Positions 20,800-33,075 of a stretch of DNA of 64,000 nucleotides are shown here, one piece after another (positions within the stretch are counted from its first letter, which is position 1; every line of letters starts with the position of its first letter). The notes under the pieces were generated by a model. The model had not been told where the DNA came from and did not search any database. It saw only the letters and a program-made list of their open reading frames with translations. The DNA comes from Spirometra erinaceieuropaei (taxonomy: Eukaryota; Platyhelminthes; Cestoda; Diphyllobothriidea; Diphyllobothriidae), in NCBI GenBank assembly GCA_902702965.1, contig CACRXP010000071.1, positions 1,237,904 through 1,301,903 of the forward strand, read 5' to 3'. A program made the position numbers and the translations under genes.

Positions 20800-23700
20800 G
20801 AAAAGTGCTGGCTGAAATGTATGCCCATTTCATCATTTTGCACCCCTAATATTCTGCAAACCCAGTTCTATTAATGGACTTAAACCCGGCGGAACAGATG
20901 TAATAACTAGAAGAGTAGCATGATTTAATGTCAAAGGCTCCCGTTTTCAAGCGCAATATTTACTTTGTATCTGTGATGCAAGGATGGACACTAAATTACG
21001 TTTAGTAATTGCTTGATCTTACAAAGTCATGTAGCCATTACCCTATTGCACAATTTAAAAGCAAAAATTCTGGGAGATTTTAAAAAAACGGTGAATTGTA
21101 ATATTTGAATTAGCGCTTTTAATTTGCTTGGAAAAATATGAACTATTTACCCTTGTTTTCATCAGACAATTTAAAGTGATTAGAAGATCGGACTATTCAT
21201 TAATGATTCGGATTTTCGAGGTTGTCATGTGCGGAGGGCGAATATCCTTAAATATAACTAAATGTGACTTTCAAAATTACTCGCGCATTTACAGAAGATT
21301 TGATTAATGATATTCAGGATTCTTTTGTAATGACCGACGTTTAAAACTCCAATTTTTTCACTTTATCTTTACAATTTCGGAGATTTTTTGACAAAACCAT
21401 GATTGCTTTGAAGGGGTAAGGGATCAAGGGAAACGTGTGAGCAGTACGCGAAGTCAAGTAGTACGCATCCTTACGCACAATGACATAGGGGGTGTAATTG
21501 AAAGTAGACACTGTCTACCTAGATTGGTGGCTATGGTTAGTTTGGATTGGGAGGATTTTTTTAAGGGTCGTGTCAGGGGAGGGGGGAGAAGGTGCGGAGA
21601 ATTTCCTGCAGCAAACTGACCTTTGGCCATGGTAAACACGAGGCCTGCATGATATTCTTTTGCACGCACAAGACCGGCTTACTTTACTCGACTGCGCACG
21701 CGCGTTGTGATGGGTTCGAGCGCGCCAAGCTTATTACAGCGAGAAATACGCTGGTATGTTGTGAGGTGAGTTTCACCTTCTCGATCTCATTCCCTCCTTC
21801 CTTCCCCAGTCGACAGTCCATGCCTGCCAGCCAACAGGCAATCATAAAGGAGGAATAAAACACCTTTTAGCACACGAAAGACGGATCATGTTCCGAGTTA
21901 GCGACGACGCTCTGGCGGTACACTAGTCGCCTTGGTGCGTTCCTACCATAGTGCCATGACAACTGTAGAAAGAAAGATTATGGTACTTGGTATACATATG
22001 TCCTTCTTGCTCTTTGACTTCAGACAAGTTAGCGAACCGATCATCATTGTGCCTATCGTCAGACTCAAAGAGCGGACCATCGTGCCGTGGTTCAAACCAC
22101 AGGAATGAGAATTTTGTTCCATCAAACTAGAATCCATGCGTTCAATGAATGTGTCAAAAAAAAACAGCAGAATGAAGCCTTGCTAACCGTGAAGGCGAGC
22201 CGTTATGGACGGAGCGGGAGTAAAAGGGAAGGAATGTCCCAAGTGGTCGGACTTCTGTCTATCTCATTAATCTGGTATAGGCCGGGGTGGAGAGACAGAG
22301 AGAGAGAGGAAAAGGGAGGATGACGCTGCTTTTGATACTCAATTGATACTTCATTTCTGTCCATATGGCCGTTTTGGGTTGCAAAAACGGGCAGTTAAAG
22401 GTTCAGTATGGTTATATAGGATCCCTGCCTAGTGTTACTTTCTCTTCAACGTACTATGTTTTTAAAGTCACCTTTTGACTACTCTTGACCACTTTTTTAT
22501 CAGCGCTCAAATCGATATTTCACAAAGAAGTGTGTCGCCTTGCAACCCATCCAGTCCACACTTTAGTTCCTTTACCACTCTGTCTAACATTTTTTCCTGA
22601 GGAAGACATTTTTTCTTTTGCTTTTTTTCGTGTTTGAGAACACGTTTTTGCAGAAAAGTCGCAAAAGCATGCAGTCTCTCGTTCCTTCCTGACTACTCTT
22701 CAGTATTCTGCTTACGACATTGATACATGTTGCTTCTTTGTCCCCTCCGACTGCTGATGGATTAATCTTTTGAACTGAAAGTCCAAAGGCTGCTCTTTCG
22801 TCATTCGTTTTCATTATAAGTCGTTGAACTGTCTTGTTACTGTCGTTTTTATCCGTCAATGGGATTTTTTATGTCTTTAAAATAGGACTCTACATCAGAC
22901 ATCATGTTAGCTTCAGTTTTTAACACAATTCAACTAACATTCAAGTCATCTGCCGAATTCTCAGCACGCCTTCGAATCGGTTTTTTAAAATCTCGTAAGA
23001 CGGGTATTCATGACGTTAACATTCTTCTTCAATGGCCACCATCCCTACGGCCCAATGGCGACAACAGTATACACGAAACTGACTAACCGTGGTAACTGCA
23101 CCGCTAAATGGAAACCAATACCAGTAAGATTTTCACCGAGCGAAACGAATTCGAATGTTTCTGAGGCGTTTTTGTACTCAATTACCTACCCAGGAGAGTT
23201 TGCTGAGAGAAAGTGATTGCCCAAAGAAAGTAGAGTAAGACCTCTAATTAATACACACTATGGCGAAGCATTTGGCTTAAACCGGAATAAATGTCGAGCC
23301 CAGGCTAGACCAATGTTGTGCTCAAAGGTGCTGAAGCCAAAAGACTAGAGAAGGCAGTCCTTGTCCACTGACTTCGGTGAAACTGCTGAGAGGTGTGAAT
23401 GTGGAGGCGCAAACATCGGCGTGATCGTTCGGAGGTTGGAATCGAAGTCCCAGATGACAACACTACTGCACAGGGCGAAGATACTTCGACACTTTATGGA
23501 GTTTATGCTCTCTGATGAGAAGGGAATCACAGACCAGGTCACGTGAGTGCGAGCGTTGCTGTCAACCGGTACATACAATTTTCTACGTCCTACCGGGCCT
23601 TACAGACCTAATAAGAGAAGGGAAGTCAAAACGCAAAACCGTCCAGGCCGCCAGTTATCGTCACGGTCAGTGAAGACGTGACGCTTCTGCCCCGGCGAGA

Positions 23701-23940
23701 AGAAGGCTGCGGTTCGTATTTATTGGCGACATTGCCATGCAAAAATGTGCTTGCAGTACAGACATATGATCATAAATATTGGAATATGAGCAATCGAAAT
23801 CGATATCTCAAGTGTCGAAACACAAATACAATTCTTCGAATGAATGTCGTCCTTTTGCTTGATTGGTTACAGGAAATCGTCCTGACATCCCTTTCGGTCT
23901 TCTGACCAAATCAGGATTTGAATTTCACATCGCCTATTAT
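20800..23940. other. Upstream region of the GPCR; no gene recognised
   Basis: About 3.1 kb. 21410-22330 is richer in GC and includes a GA-rich run at 22291-22319. Overlapping 60-91 codon frames on both strands (for example minus 22584-22859, plus 21592-21858) show no domain. 23290-23720 has balanced composition like an old element but I cannot identify it. Confidence 0.4.
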
Positions 23941-23943
23941 TTA

Positions 23944-24934
23944 CAGTGCGTGACCGATCTCATTAAATGTTGGCCAAAATTCTGGAATGCGATTCCGATT
24001 AGGAAGGATTACTTAAGTGGGGTTGTTATGTTGAATATCGTGCAGCATAACCCTATAAAATTTCGGACTTGTCAGGATGTCGGCTTTTGAATGCTTTTTG
24101 TTTTGGCCTCCTGCAGAAACCACACTCGGTAAAAAATGGCTGCTTAAGTAGCATGGATTTTTCCCATTGATTTTCGATAGTCCTATAAATTCAAATATAT
24201 TACACAGAACACATATAAAAAATATGCTTTCTTTTGCTCATTTTGCAGGAAATCACATCGTCTTCCTATTTTATACTTGAAGAAAGCGTGTGTTTAGGTT
24301 ATAAAAAGGTTTTCCAATTCTCGAATAATTTTCAGCCTAATATGCCATTGCATCGACGTTTAGCAATTACAGTCTACAAGGGGCATGGTTTCCGCGTAAG
24401 GAAAATCATATATTCCTCAATGTCTTTAAGAAGATACCACATAGAGTTCATGAAATTTCGCAATGGATCTAAATTTTGTTGCACATTTCATGAGGAGCAT
24501 CAGTAAACGGACATGTGCGGTCTTGCATGCATTGACATCGCACGGTCTTAAAAATTTCATAGTTAGAAACTTTTTAAAATCTAAATATATACTTTCTTCG
24601 GGCATAAAATATGAAGACAATGTGACTTCCTACACAATGAACAAAGGAAAGCACATTTTTGTGCATGTTTTCTATAGAACATGCTTAAATTTATATGACC
24701 AGCGAAAATCAATTGAAAAATGCACGTTACTTTAGTAGTCATTTTTTACCGAGTGTGGTTTCTGCAGGAGGCCAAAACAAAAAGCATTCAAAAGCCGACA
24801 TCCTGGCAAGTCCGAAATTTTATAGGGTTATGCTGCATGATATTCAGCATAACAACCCCACTTAAGTAATCCTTCCTAATCGGAATCGCATTCCAGAATT
24901 TTGGCCAAAATTTCATGAGATCGGTCACACACTG
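23944..24934. mobile_element. Full-length ~990-bp inverted-repeat element (subfamily 1)
   Basis: Begins CAGTGCGTGACCGATCTCAT and ends with its reverse complement (one mismatch). TA stands directly outside both ends (23942-43 and 24935-36), the signature of Tc1/mariner-type insertion. The arms extend about 380 bp inward; the outer ~235 bp are nearly identical to each other, the inner part less so. A ~210-bp core separates them. No transposase is encoded, so it is a non-autonomous element. Both arms carry changes not present in the copies at 36391 and 48311. Confidence 0.85.
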
Positions 24935-24936
24935 TA

Positions 24937-26100
24937 TGTATAAGGATTTTAATGATTAAAGTAGTCGTTTATCTACTTTTTTTCAGCATGTGTTAGTCAG
25001 CCAATTTTATTTTAAAAAATTCAACGTTTTGTGTGAGGAAATCCCACCGTTGTCTGGAAAAATTTAATTTGCGAACTGCGTCTACTTAAGCGGTGTCTGG
25101 GCATTTCTGCTGAAAGGACGGATCAAGGCCATAATGATCAACTGTACCACATGAGGAGAGTCTTGGCTCCCACTACTGTGCGGATGGTACCCGAATTAAA
25201 CATTAAAATGGTTAAGGAAACTGAATCTCAGAATTGGTCAGGCTCTGAGCATCTGCACATGAACTATAATTCAGTCCTCTTCGGACAGATCTAGCCGTAT
25301 GCTGTCGTTAAAATAAGAGCTCGGAGTTGATCGTTTTTGAAGCCCGGCTCTGATCACAGACGTGATAAGGATCGTCCGCGGGGTGCCCTAGCCAGACAGA
25401 AAAAATTTTAAAAGTTACTAAGATTTGGGACGGTTTTACATCTGATTAAATGTGTAGTCGACCGCCGCCTGCCTGAAGGGCCATCTTTTTTTACTCTGGA
25501 CTTCGAGATCCAATTTTATCTTCTCGGCCGATGGCTTTATTTAGCAACCTCGATGTCCTTACCACCTAGGGCTACAGTCGGTAAAAATTCAGCCAGAACA
25601 ATTTCTTCTTTGTGTCGGTGTGGCCAATAACTGCATGATTTCGGTCAACGTGTTAGATGGGCGCAGTAAAGAAGTTGTGTTTCGGACCGAACATGTGATT
25701 AATCTCTAACGGCTCTATCAGGACAGTCATCTCCTCCAGGCGATTAAAATCTTCTGCCTCCACAGACACAGGGTAGAAGATCCAGCATATATTCCCATAT
25801 TTTGGCACGCATGTTCTTGTTCACATGTCACAAGGGATCATTCAAATTAAACCGCCCTCAGTCCGGATTGCGGTATTAAGCGGCTTCAAAACAACTGCAT
25901 GCAGTGACCAAGAGAGTTTTTAGTGCCACGCGCATGCCAGGGGGTAGGGTATCACGGCTCTCACTGCTTGACCATCAAGGAGTTACGTCCAAAATAAGTA
26001 AGAATCGCCTGCCCAAAGTGATTAGTCGTCCCGAAGATCGTTTGATGCTGTAATAGAGACTGATAAGGGCTTTATTTACCTATCATAGTTGATGCATATG
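24937..26100. other. No recognised gene; possible old retroelement
   Basis: 25060-25990 has higher GC than its surroundings. On the minus strand there are short stretches of codon-like sequence between many stops, which suggests a dead coding element. I could not match it to a named family. Confidence 0.35.
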
Positions 26101-26103
26101 CAA

Positions 26104-27060
26104 AAGGTGGGTTATCTCGGAAAATGCTGATCTAAATTCTAAAATGTATTTTCGACTGGAAAGGATCACTTGGATGATGTTGCAATATCAATTACTGTGA
26201 AGCACAATGCCACACTAATTACGTCACTCTTGGATGCGGTTTTCGAATGGGCTTCTGCCCGGCCACAGCATAAAACAAACTCAGTAAAATGGAAGATCCA
26301 AGTATTGGAAATTTTAATCATCGATTTCGATGCCCTTACAAATCCATGTGTGTTTTACAGATAAGACATATAAAATTATTTTTCCCAGAGCTTTTTTGCT
26401 GGGAGATTGCTCTGCTTGAAGGTATTATTTAAAGAAAGAGCATCTTTCAACTTTAAGGCTTATCTATTGCCAAGTGATTTTGAACCCGATCCCCAATCAC
26501 GCTTATGTTTAGGGTTTCAAATCTCAATGCTGCATGCTTCCAGTGAAGAGAAAATCTTATAATTCTCTAAACTGTTAGGAAACTGTCACGTAAGGCTAAT
26601 TAAATGTTGTGACGACTTGGAGCTTGTTTCTTGCTACAAAAGCGGCATTAACGATCGTGCTGACAAGATGCCGTATGAACGACCACTTTACGGTTTTAAA
26701 AGATATCATAATTAGAAACTTTTCAAAGCCTTTTCATTTACTACAAAACTTCAAAACAATTCTTAACTAGCATAGTAAGAACAGTATTTTATCCATGATT
26801 TCTAGAAAATTTATTTGAATTTATAGGAACATTTGAAAGCAGCAGGAAAATTGTCCCACGGCGTAAGGAGTCACTATTTGTCCATTTTCGTTTATGCAGG
26901 TGGCCGCAAAAAAGGCTAAATCAAACGGCGCGATCAAGACTTGACTGGAATATTTTTGGGTTTTGTTGTACAATGATTATTTATTACAGTCCCGCTTAGG
27001 CGATCCTTTCAAAATCAAAACACTTGTCAGAATTTCGGTCAGAAGTTTGCGAGATATAAT
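26104..27060. mobile_element. Degenerate ~960-bp inverted-repeat element
   Basis: The left end (GGTGGGTTATCTCGGAAAATG, then GATCACTTGGATGATG) and the right end (CTTGTCAGAATTTCGGTCAG, GAGATATAATA) follow the arm order of subfamily 1 and 2 elements, with GATTTCGATGCCCTTACAAA inside the left arm. Divergence is high and the terminal bases are hard to place. An old copy. Confidence 0.55.
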
Positions 27061-27064
27061 ATTT

Positions 27065-27940
27065 ATTGTATTGAATGCAGCGTAGGTGATATAACACGCG
27101 AAATGTCGTGATCGGTATTTAAGACCGTAGGACCGTATACATTTAGTATGGTAACTTTGTGTACTAAATTTATTTGAGGCGCAGAAAGCACATGACCAAG
27201 GAAAAGATCGTTTCAAGTATGTTCTATGAAAGTAAAACAGGTCAAATTTACCCAAGGTTGCGTGTTTTCTGACGTCCAAACAGTTTCTTACGCTGTTTAG
27301 TGTCACATGCCGAAGCCTACTGCTTATGAAAGTTGTGTTATAAAAGAACATGAAAATGAGCAACAAAATTTTCTAGTAAATTCCTTCTGGAAATTTAAGG
27401 TGGGCTTGTTCGTCCATAAAACTGAAGTAAAGGCAGACAGAAGGAATCACATTGCTTTCAAATAACAAACGATTGATTCAGCTTTGAAAATTCTGTTTTG
27501 CTAACTTATGGCGTTTGTGCAGTAGAAAACCCGTCAATAGACGGTTGTTGTACCAAACAAATATATACTGAGTACCCATGACGTTCTGTCACGCCCTAAG
27601 AGGCAAATGTCGAAGCATTTCCTGTTGGGCGTCCATGTGGAGTATATATTAAAATTTGGGGCCGAAAGATAAGTCTTTTGCAAGTATTTTCAGTATTGGG
27701 CAGGTCACCCTGTGGAGAACTATTATTAATAGAACAGTCCTGAATAAACCAAGGTGGAACAAAACGATCCACAGGCAAGAAAGATGACGATTTTATTCGC
27801 CGTGCACCAAAAAGTACCACTGTGTGTCTCTCAAGACTATTCATGGGGATGAAACAATTAGATCCCCATCAGCAAAACAAACATGATAAGGCCGACTTTA
27901 AGTTGTAAATTATTAGCGAGTGTTCTTGGCTTGTTCGGGA
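27065..27940. other. No recognisable gene
   Basis: The 129-codon minus frame at 26977-27366 overlaps the end of the decayed element and has no motif; the 82-codon frame at 27596-27844 is likewise featureless. Confidence 0.4.
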
Positions 27941-27944
27941 ACAG

Positions 27945-28729
27945 AGCAGGTGGGCTAACTCACGAAATGTCAAACGAAATCCGGAAATGTGCTTTTGTTT
28001 CGAAAAAATAAATAAATGAGGGTTGCAACATTACTCGTCATGCAGCATAATTCTATAATAATTCAGCTACATCAGGAAGAGCATAATTCGGTTTTAAATT
28101 CTTTTCCTAATTCCTTGATAATTTTGAGCCCGACCTGCCGTTACACTGTCATTCAGGGTTCCCAAACTACAAGCCGCACACTTTCCGCGTACGGCAAACC
28201 ATACATTTCTATACGGTATTAAGAGGAGACAATGTGGGGTTCATAAAATGTAGCAGTGGATTCGAGACATATTGCTAACTTTATAAGCCACACTCGTAAA
28301 TGCAGAGACACGGCGTTTCATGAACGGCCATTGTCCGGTATTAAAAAATCTCACAATTAGAAAATTTTTAAAACCGAATTACACTTTCCCTTCGAGCATA
28401 ACATTGAAAGAAGGCGTAAGTCCCTATCGAATAAGCAAAAAGTGACTATTTTTTATGCATGTTTTCCATGAACTATAATTGAATTTTCAAGGGCATCGAA
28501 ACTCAATGAGAAAGTTGGATGCTACTTAAGTAGTCATTTTTGCAGTGTATAGTTCTTGCATGTAATCGAAAATAAGTTCATTCGAAAGCCGATACTCTGA
28601 GGTAACTGGATCATTATAGAATTATGCTGCAAGATGACTAGTTTTACAATCCTACTTAATTAATTTTTTCGAAACGAGAACCGCACTCCGAAATTTCGGT
28701 TGGCATTTCATTAGTCGGCCCACCTATCG
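27945..28729. mobile_element. Inverted-repeat element, subfamily 2 (~785 bp)
   Basis: Left end GCAGGTGGGCTAACTCACGA; right end TTGGCATTTCATTAG then GGCCCACCTATC. The internal blocks AAGGGCATCGAAACTCAATG and GATGCTACTTAAGTAGTCA are shared with 57813-58656. No coding capacity. The termini differ from subfamily 1 (GGTGGGCTAACTC instead of GCGTGACCGATCTC), but the inner arms are related. Confidence 0.75.
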
Positions 28730-30828
28730 TAATTTACCGTTGGTTAAGTGTCATCAAGTCCGAATGTGGCAAAAGTTGGCGTTTCCTATATGAAAAAATC
28801 GCTTTAGTTAGCCATAAAAGGCTTTGCTAAGCGAACATTTATATGCAGCTTGGAAAATACGGTCTTCTGGAGCGGTTTGCCTTCTGAACTCTGGCTGACA
28901 TCCTCTTAGACGACTTCTTTTTAATTTTCATACTTCGGAATATGAAATTTCGGGAAGTTGTACACTCCAACCTAAGCGACTTAAAATTACAAGTGCTTTA
29001 AGCTACCGCAAGAAGGCGCCTTTTACAACACAAAATATGTTTAATGGCTAAATGGCGTCTGCAGAAGGTGAATTTAAATTTGGTTATAATATGTTCGTGT
29101 TGAACTTCCTCTATGGTGAACTGACAAAGGAATTTAAAGGAATTAAGTTGTCAGGCATCGTTTGACCTGTCTTTTCTCGAAAAATTTGCATGTGATATAG
29201 TTTAGCGTGTCGCGTCCATTGTTTCCTGGGGAAGATTTAGAAGAAGAGAAGGCGAGTTCATTGACCGAACTGTATTTAGGCCGGAGTTTCGGAAACTTCC
29301 CTGTTTCTATCATCAGGGTGCTGTCACTGCTGGTCTTGAACCCCGCATCCTTTCCGTCTACCTGGTATTATAACCGTGCTGGGCTAACGAACTTTGGCTT
29401 GACTAGCCGTGCTTATTGGTCTCCCCTTCGTCGGCCGGCCGGCTGTTTGGCCGCTGCTGCCCTTGCAGGCGCGCCGGTGAGGCAGTGCTCCGTGCTGGTC
29501 ACGTGACCTCTCGTTGGTTCCCCCCGTTTTCCCGTGGGCCTCGGCTGCCGGCTTCTCGTGTGGTTGCGCACCTGTCCAAAACGACTCGGGCCTTGCGCGT
29601 AGCGCCTGGTAGACGGCATGTAGTTCCATGACTCGTATAAGTCTGTCAGTCGAAAACCAAAATCCGAACATCATTCTGACCATCCTTTCACCGACTCGGC
29701 TAATGACTCTCGTTTTCTCAGAGGCGAAACAGTGGTTTTGCCGTTGCGCATGTCCGCAGACCAGAGGTAATTTATCCTTGTGATTAATTACAAGCTAGTG
29801 TTCGTTCAAACTCGCGTCAGATCGAGCTGAAAACGTTCACCATACAGTTTGCAAGTGATGTTTTAGCACCAAAAGCTGGGGCTGATTATTGTCTCGTGTG
29901 CAATACATTTTGTCTATGGTGCTACCTGACTAGAATCATATCCGACGGATTCTGTCAAGTGTACACTTTGATTTTATCAGTTTCGGTTGTCTTGAAGGGA
30001 CACCTTTAATACTTCGAAAAGAGACCAAAGAACAAGTAAAAAGTAATTTGGAGCCATTAAAATGGCGTACGCTAACGTTCTCTAAATATGCTGAAAGTCC
30101 AAACAATGTTTGCTGTACTCTGCAACCTGGCGACAGAGTCGCACTTTGCTGGCATCCTAGACTCGCATATCACTTTATTAGTTTGAGTGCTAGGGAGCAG
30201 TTCTTCTGTCGCCACTTTTGGCCAGATGAAAGCAAAAAAGAGTAGTAATACTCTCGCGGCTGATAAACCGTTCTTTTTCTGGGATGAGCCCGTTAATTGC
30301 GGTCCATTAGGGATGCGTGTTCGTCAAGTCGTAACAAAAGAAATATCTGGTGAACAAATTGGAGCAGTCGCCTTGACTTACTGGCCATGCGGGCTAGGAG
30401 AACATAGAGCCCAGCTGAGATGGAACGTTAGACAGTGAAAATTTAAATTTTGCTCCCTTCGGTTCTACTGCTTTTAGGTTTTTGCTATTGTTAAACTTTT
30501 GACAGAACTGCCCAGTCAGTTGCAAACCTCAATAAAACGCGATTATTCTGTTTGAACACCAAATGCTGGTACAGTCGAATAAAAGGACCAAATCTCAGTT
30601 TTTCTAGATATTCAGATCGTGACTAAAATTGCAAGCAAAGCGATAGTCCCCATCTAAGGCAAAGAGCAAAGTCTATAAGTTTTAAATCTAACGCAAGAAT
30701 TATTTGGGCTTTTGTGCATTTTCCGTTAAATTTGTTGGACACTGCGTTAGCATTCCTGACAGTAACTCGTATTTGATATAAGGTCAACACCCTTGGCCAT
30801 CTATTTTGAGCCTTTTCTGTGGCTGTAT
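28730..30828. other. No recognised gene; contains a GC-rich island
   Basis: 29395-29620 is strikingly GC-rich (CGGCCGGCCGGC, GGCGCGCC) in AT-rich surroundings. Overlapping 68-99 codon frames on both strands there follow from low stop density in GC-rich DNA. 30048-30438 has two overlapping plus frames (65 and 83 codons) without a motif. Confidence 0.4.
29395..29620. other. GC-rich island
   Basis: About 225 bp rich in CpG, including an AscI-like GGCGCGCC and a run of GGCC steps. It could be a CpG-rich promoter or first exon, or a fragment of a GC-rich mobile element. Nothing in the sequence decides between these. Confidence 0.5.
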
Positions 30829-30866
30829 CTGATGACAGCTTCGAGTGAGAATCCAGAACACCAGAC
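30829..30866 (+). ncRNA. Decayed hammerhead motif, upstream terminal repeat
   Basis: CTGATGA is intact at 30829-30835, followed by CTTCGAGTGAGAATCC, the stem II/loop sequence of the family. The second core segment is mutated (AGAACACC where GAAACGTC is expected), so it should be inactive. The tail AACAAGCCTCTGGCTCCAGTC resembles the family tail. Confidence 0.6.
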
Positions 30867-30983
30867 TAACAAGCCTCTGGCTCCAGTCACCATACTTTCT
30901 TCCACATGTCTAATCCGGGAGTATTCTGCATTACTACACCCCACAGTGTTGATAAACTCTGATGAACAATAGAACTGCACTAT

Positions 30984-31733
30984 TTCCGACGGGTCTTCAA
31001 AGCCAATGGCTACCCGCGCAACTTCCTCAACCGGTGCGTGCGCAAAACGGACGACAGACCTAACCGCATAGAAACCTAATTTTAACGAGCGCTTCCGTAT
31101 GTCAAGAACGCTTTGGAAGCCGTTGGCCGCCCTCTCGCACCACATGGGGTTGGAGTTGCACACAGACCGGAGACAACCATCAGGCGTCAGGTAATGAAAT
31201 CGAAAGATCCGTTGCGACGACAGGAAAAGTCTGGAGTCGTTTATCGGACCTGGTGCGGTTGTGGACAAAACAACTACGTCGGAGAAACCGGAAGACAGCT
31301 CCGAACGAGAATGGCCGAACACGCTGCAGCGGTACAGAGAAATGACGCAAGCTCTCAAGTTGCGGCTCAAACGACGAGATCCGGCCACACATTCAAATTC
31401 GACGAGGCCGAAATTCTCGTCAGAGGTGACAAACGCGTGGGCTGCGAGCTGATTGAGTCATGGTGCGCTGACTCCCAGTGTATTAACAAGTTCAATGATC
31501 CTCCTCTTCCATACTCGGTGCTGAGACTTCGCCTAAGCGGAGTAATTAGCCACATGGTGAACACCTTTCCCAACGCCAAGGTCGGTGGGTCAGATGATCG
31601 AGCAATCATCACACCGACATCCAACACACGTGATGAAATTGCAGCAATTAACGACGCGAATGACGACAATCGAACGATCATCACACCAAGTGTAACGATC
31701 CCTTATGAAGGGGGGAGCCGTGAATATTCATAG
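30984..31733 (+). pseudogene. PLE coding relic with GIY-YIG endonuclease (lineage 1)
   Basis: One frame runs through FRRVFKANGYPRNF and, after two in-frame stops (TAA at 31077 and 31083), RALPYVKNALEA and an open 206-codon stretch from 31113. In that stretch GVVY (residues 41-44) and YVGETGRQLRTR (55-66) form the GIY-YIG signature, H70 follows, and E112/E115 with N125 are candidates for the catalytic Glu and the conserved Asn. In PLEs this nuclease follows a telomerase-like RT and makes the nick that primes reverse transcription. The RT part is lost. The nuclease fold itself has no stop, but the element as a whole is dead. Confidence 0.85.
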
Positions 31734-31760
31734 GTATGCGGTAGCATGTCGACTGCATCC

Positions 31761-31767
31761 TATAAAT
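31761..31767 (+). promoter_or_regulatory. TATAAAT box upstream of PLE hammerhead
   Basis: TATAAAT, followed by TCTGCAGTC, 51 nt before the CTGATGA core. The same box occurs 50 nt before the cores at 39828, 46183 and 46500, followed there by ACTGCA. A start about 30 nt downstream would put the ribozyme at the 5' end of the RNA. Confidence 0.65.
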
Positions 31768-31807
31768 TCTGCAGTCCCCTGTGCATGAGCCACCCGTATA
31801 TGCTTTT

Positions 31808-31849
31808 GTCTCTGATGATGGGTTCGAGCAGGGATCCGAAACGTCAGGC
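31808..31849 (+). ncRNA. Minimal hammerhead ribozyme of a PLE, intact core
   Basis: CTGATGA (31812-31818), stem II of six pairs including two G-U wobbles (GGGTTC / GGATCC, loop GAGCAG), then GAAACGTC (31838-31845). The bases AC and GT of the last block can form only a two-pair stem III with no loop, so the expected cleavage (after C31845) probably needs a dimer, as proposed for PLE hammerheads. Stem I is GTCT / AGGC, and a further helix GCTTT (31802-31806) / AAAGC (31854-31858) lies beyond an internal loop. All conserved core bases are present. Confidence 0.8.
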
Positions 31850-31876
31850 TAATAAAGCTCTTGTCTTAGCGGCCAT

Positions 31877-32629
31877 GTCTTCTTCTTCTTCTTTACGAAC
31901 TCTGGTCACTCGGGTCCAGTGAGGAAAATAAGTGGAGGTCCTACTGGAGCAGCTAATTCTGATACCTTAAATGTCATGCTGATGACTCTTCGTCCTTTTG
32001 GAAGAGAACTTGATTGAATATGAAATCGAGAAAATAAATTTGTGCAAGTCGCAAGAAGAACTATACAGTACGGGGCCTATCTAATGAAATCTGATAACGG
32101 AAACTGATCCCAAAATTCCTGAACGTCTTTAACCTTGCCCAATTTGGTCGCTGATTTGATCGGCTAGTCTTCTGTCCCGTCATGGAAAACCCGTTGATCC
32201 TGGTTGTCCTCTTCCAAAATTCTATCGATTATCTAGAATCCAAATCCCGCAATGCGATGTGGAGTGGTTTGACAAAAATAACTCCCACTTACATGATTCC
32301 GCTCAAGAGCCTCTGACATATCGATCTGGTAAAACCTTTCTGTGATCCCAAGCTGTCAGACTTAAAGCAGATTTGGCGTAAAAGTGTGCGGCCATTATTT
32401 CAAGCAACAGTTCGCTCATCGGCCGCTGGCAGGCCTGCCAACCAGAGACAGGAGATTATGTCCATTCCACTCCCTTTTTGAAGGACTTCTTCTGCAGAGA
32501 CAAAAATGAACATTAAGATATGAGTTGACATAAGTTCATGGCTGTGTTTCCGTTCGGGTTCTGTGCCCGGTCCACCGTTCAGTAGACCTAGGTAACATGT
32601 CTCATAAACTGTCAAGTGAAATACTAAAA
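31877..32629. other. No recognisable gene
   Basis: Short frames only. 32040-32160 has AATCTGATAACGGAAACTGAT and a following ACGTCTTTAAC block repeated in diverged form at 33060-33115, pointing to another old repeat. Confidence 0.4.
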
Positions 32630-33075
32630 CATTATTTCTGTTAGAAGAAAGTACTCAGATTCGGTTGTAATGTTGATTATCGTGCAGCATAATGTCAAGA
32701 TATTTTGCTCACGACAGGGCGGGGGCTTTTTCATGAGCATCGTATGCCGTAAAAAAGATTCAAAAATCGGCATGAATTTTTTATCGATTTTCGATGCCTC
32801 CACTCATGTATATATACTTTTATAGAAAGTATAAACACGAAAATGTTGTTTGTTTCAAATGTATTACTAAGATGAACGATATCTTATATTTTCAAAAAAA
32901 GTATTTTCAAATCACAAATAATTTTGGATTGATATTATCGTTTACGGTTCTTGCACCCTACGCCGGAAACCCAATTACGAAAAATAATGCATCCGTCTAT
33001 ATCACGAACACGACTGCACATAAGGCCTGGGAAATTTTAAAATGTACAGTACGTGACCTATCCCCTAAAATCTGA
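32630..33075. mobile_element. Degenerate inverted-repeat element fragment
   Basis: GGTTGTAATGTTGATTATCG and GCAGCATAATG, later ATCGATTTTCGATGCC, follow the left-arm order of the subfamily-1 elements. The rest is too diverged to place. The 93-codon frame at 32794-33075 lies inside this relic. Confidence 0.5.

Larger units (their letters stand above)
30829..31876 (+). mobile_element. Truncated Penelope-like element with flanking terminal repeats
   Basis: Order: a decayed hammerhead-like motif (30829-30866), relic of the nuclease-side coding region (30984-31733), TATAAAT (31761), an intact hammerhead (31812) and a tail with AATAAAGCTCTTGTC ending in TCTTCTTCTTCTT. The reverse transcriptase region is missing. 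PLEs typically carry terminal repeats with minimal hammerheads at both ends, and this copy keeps a trace of both. Confidence 0.75.

Noticed and set aside
29384..29683. Overlapping 68-99 codon frames on both strands
   Set aside because: Expected from low stop-codon density in the GC-rich island; no motif.
31367..31684. 105-codon minus frame opposite the PLE nuclease
   Set aside because: Antisense shadow of the GIY-YIG coding sequence.
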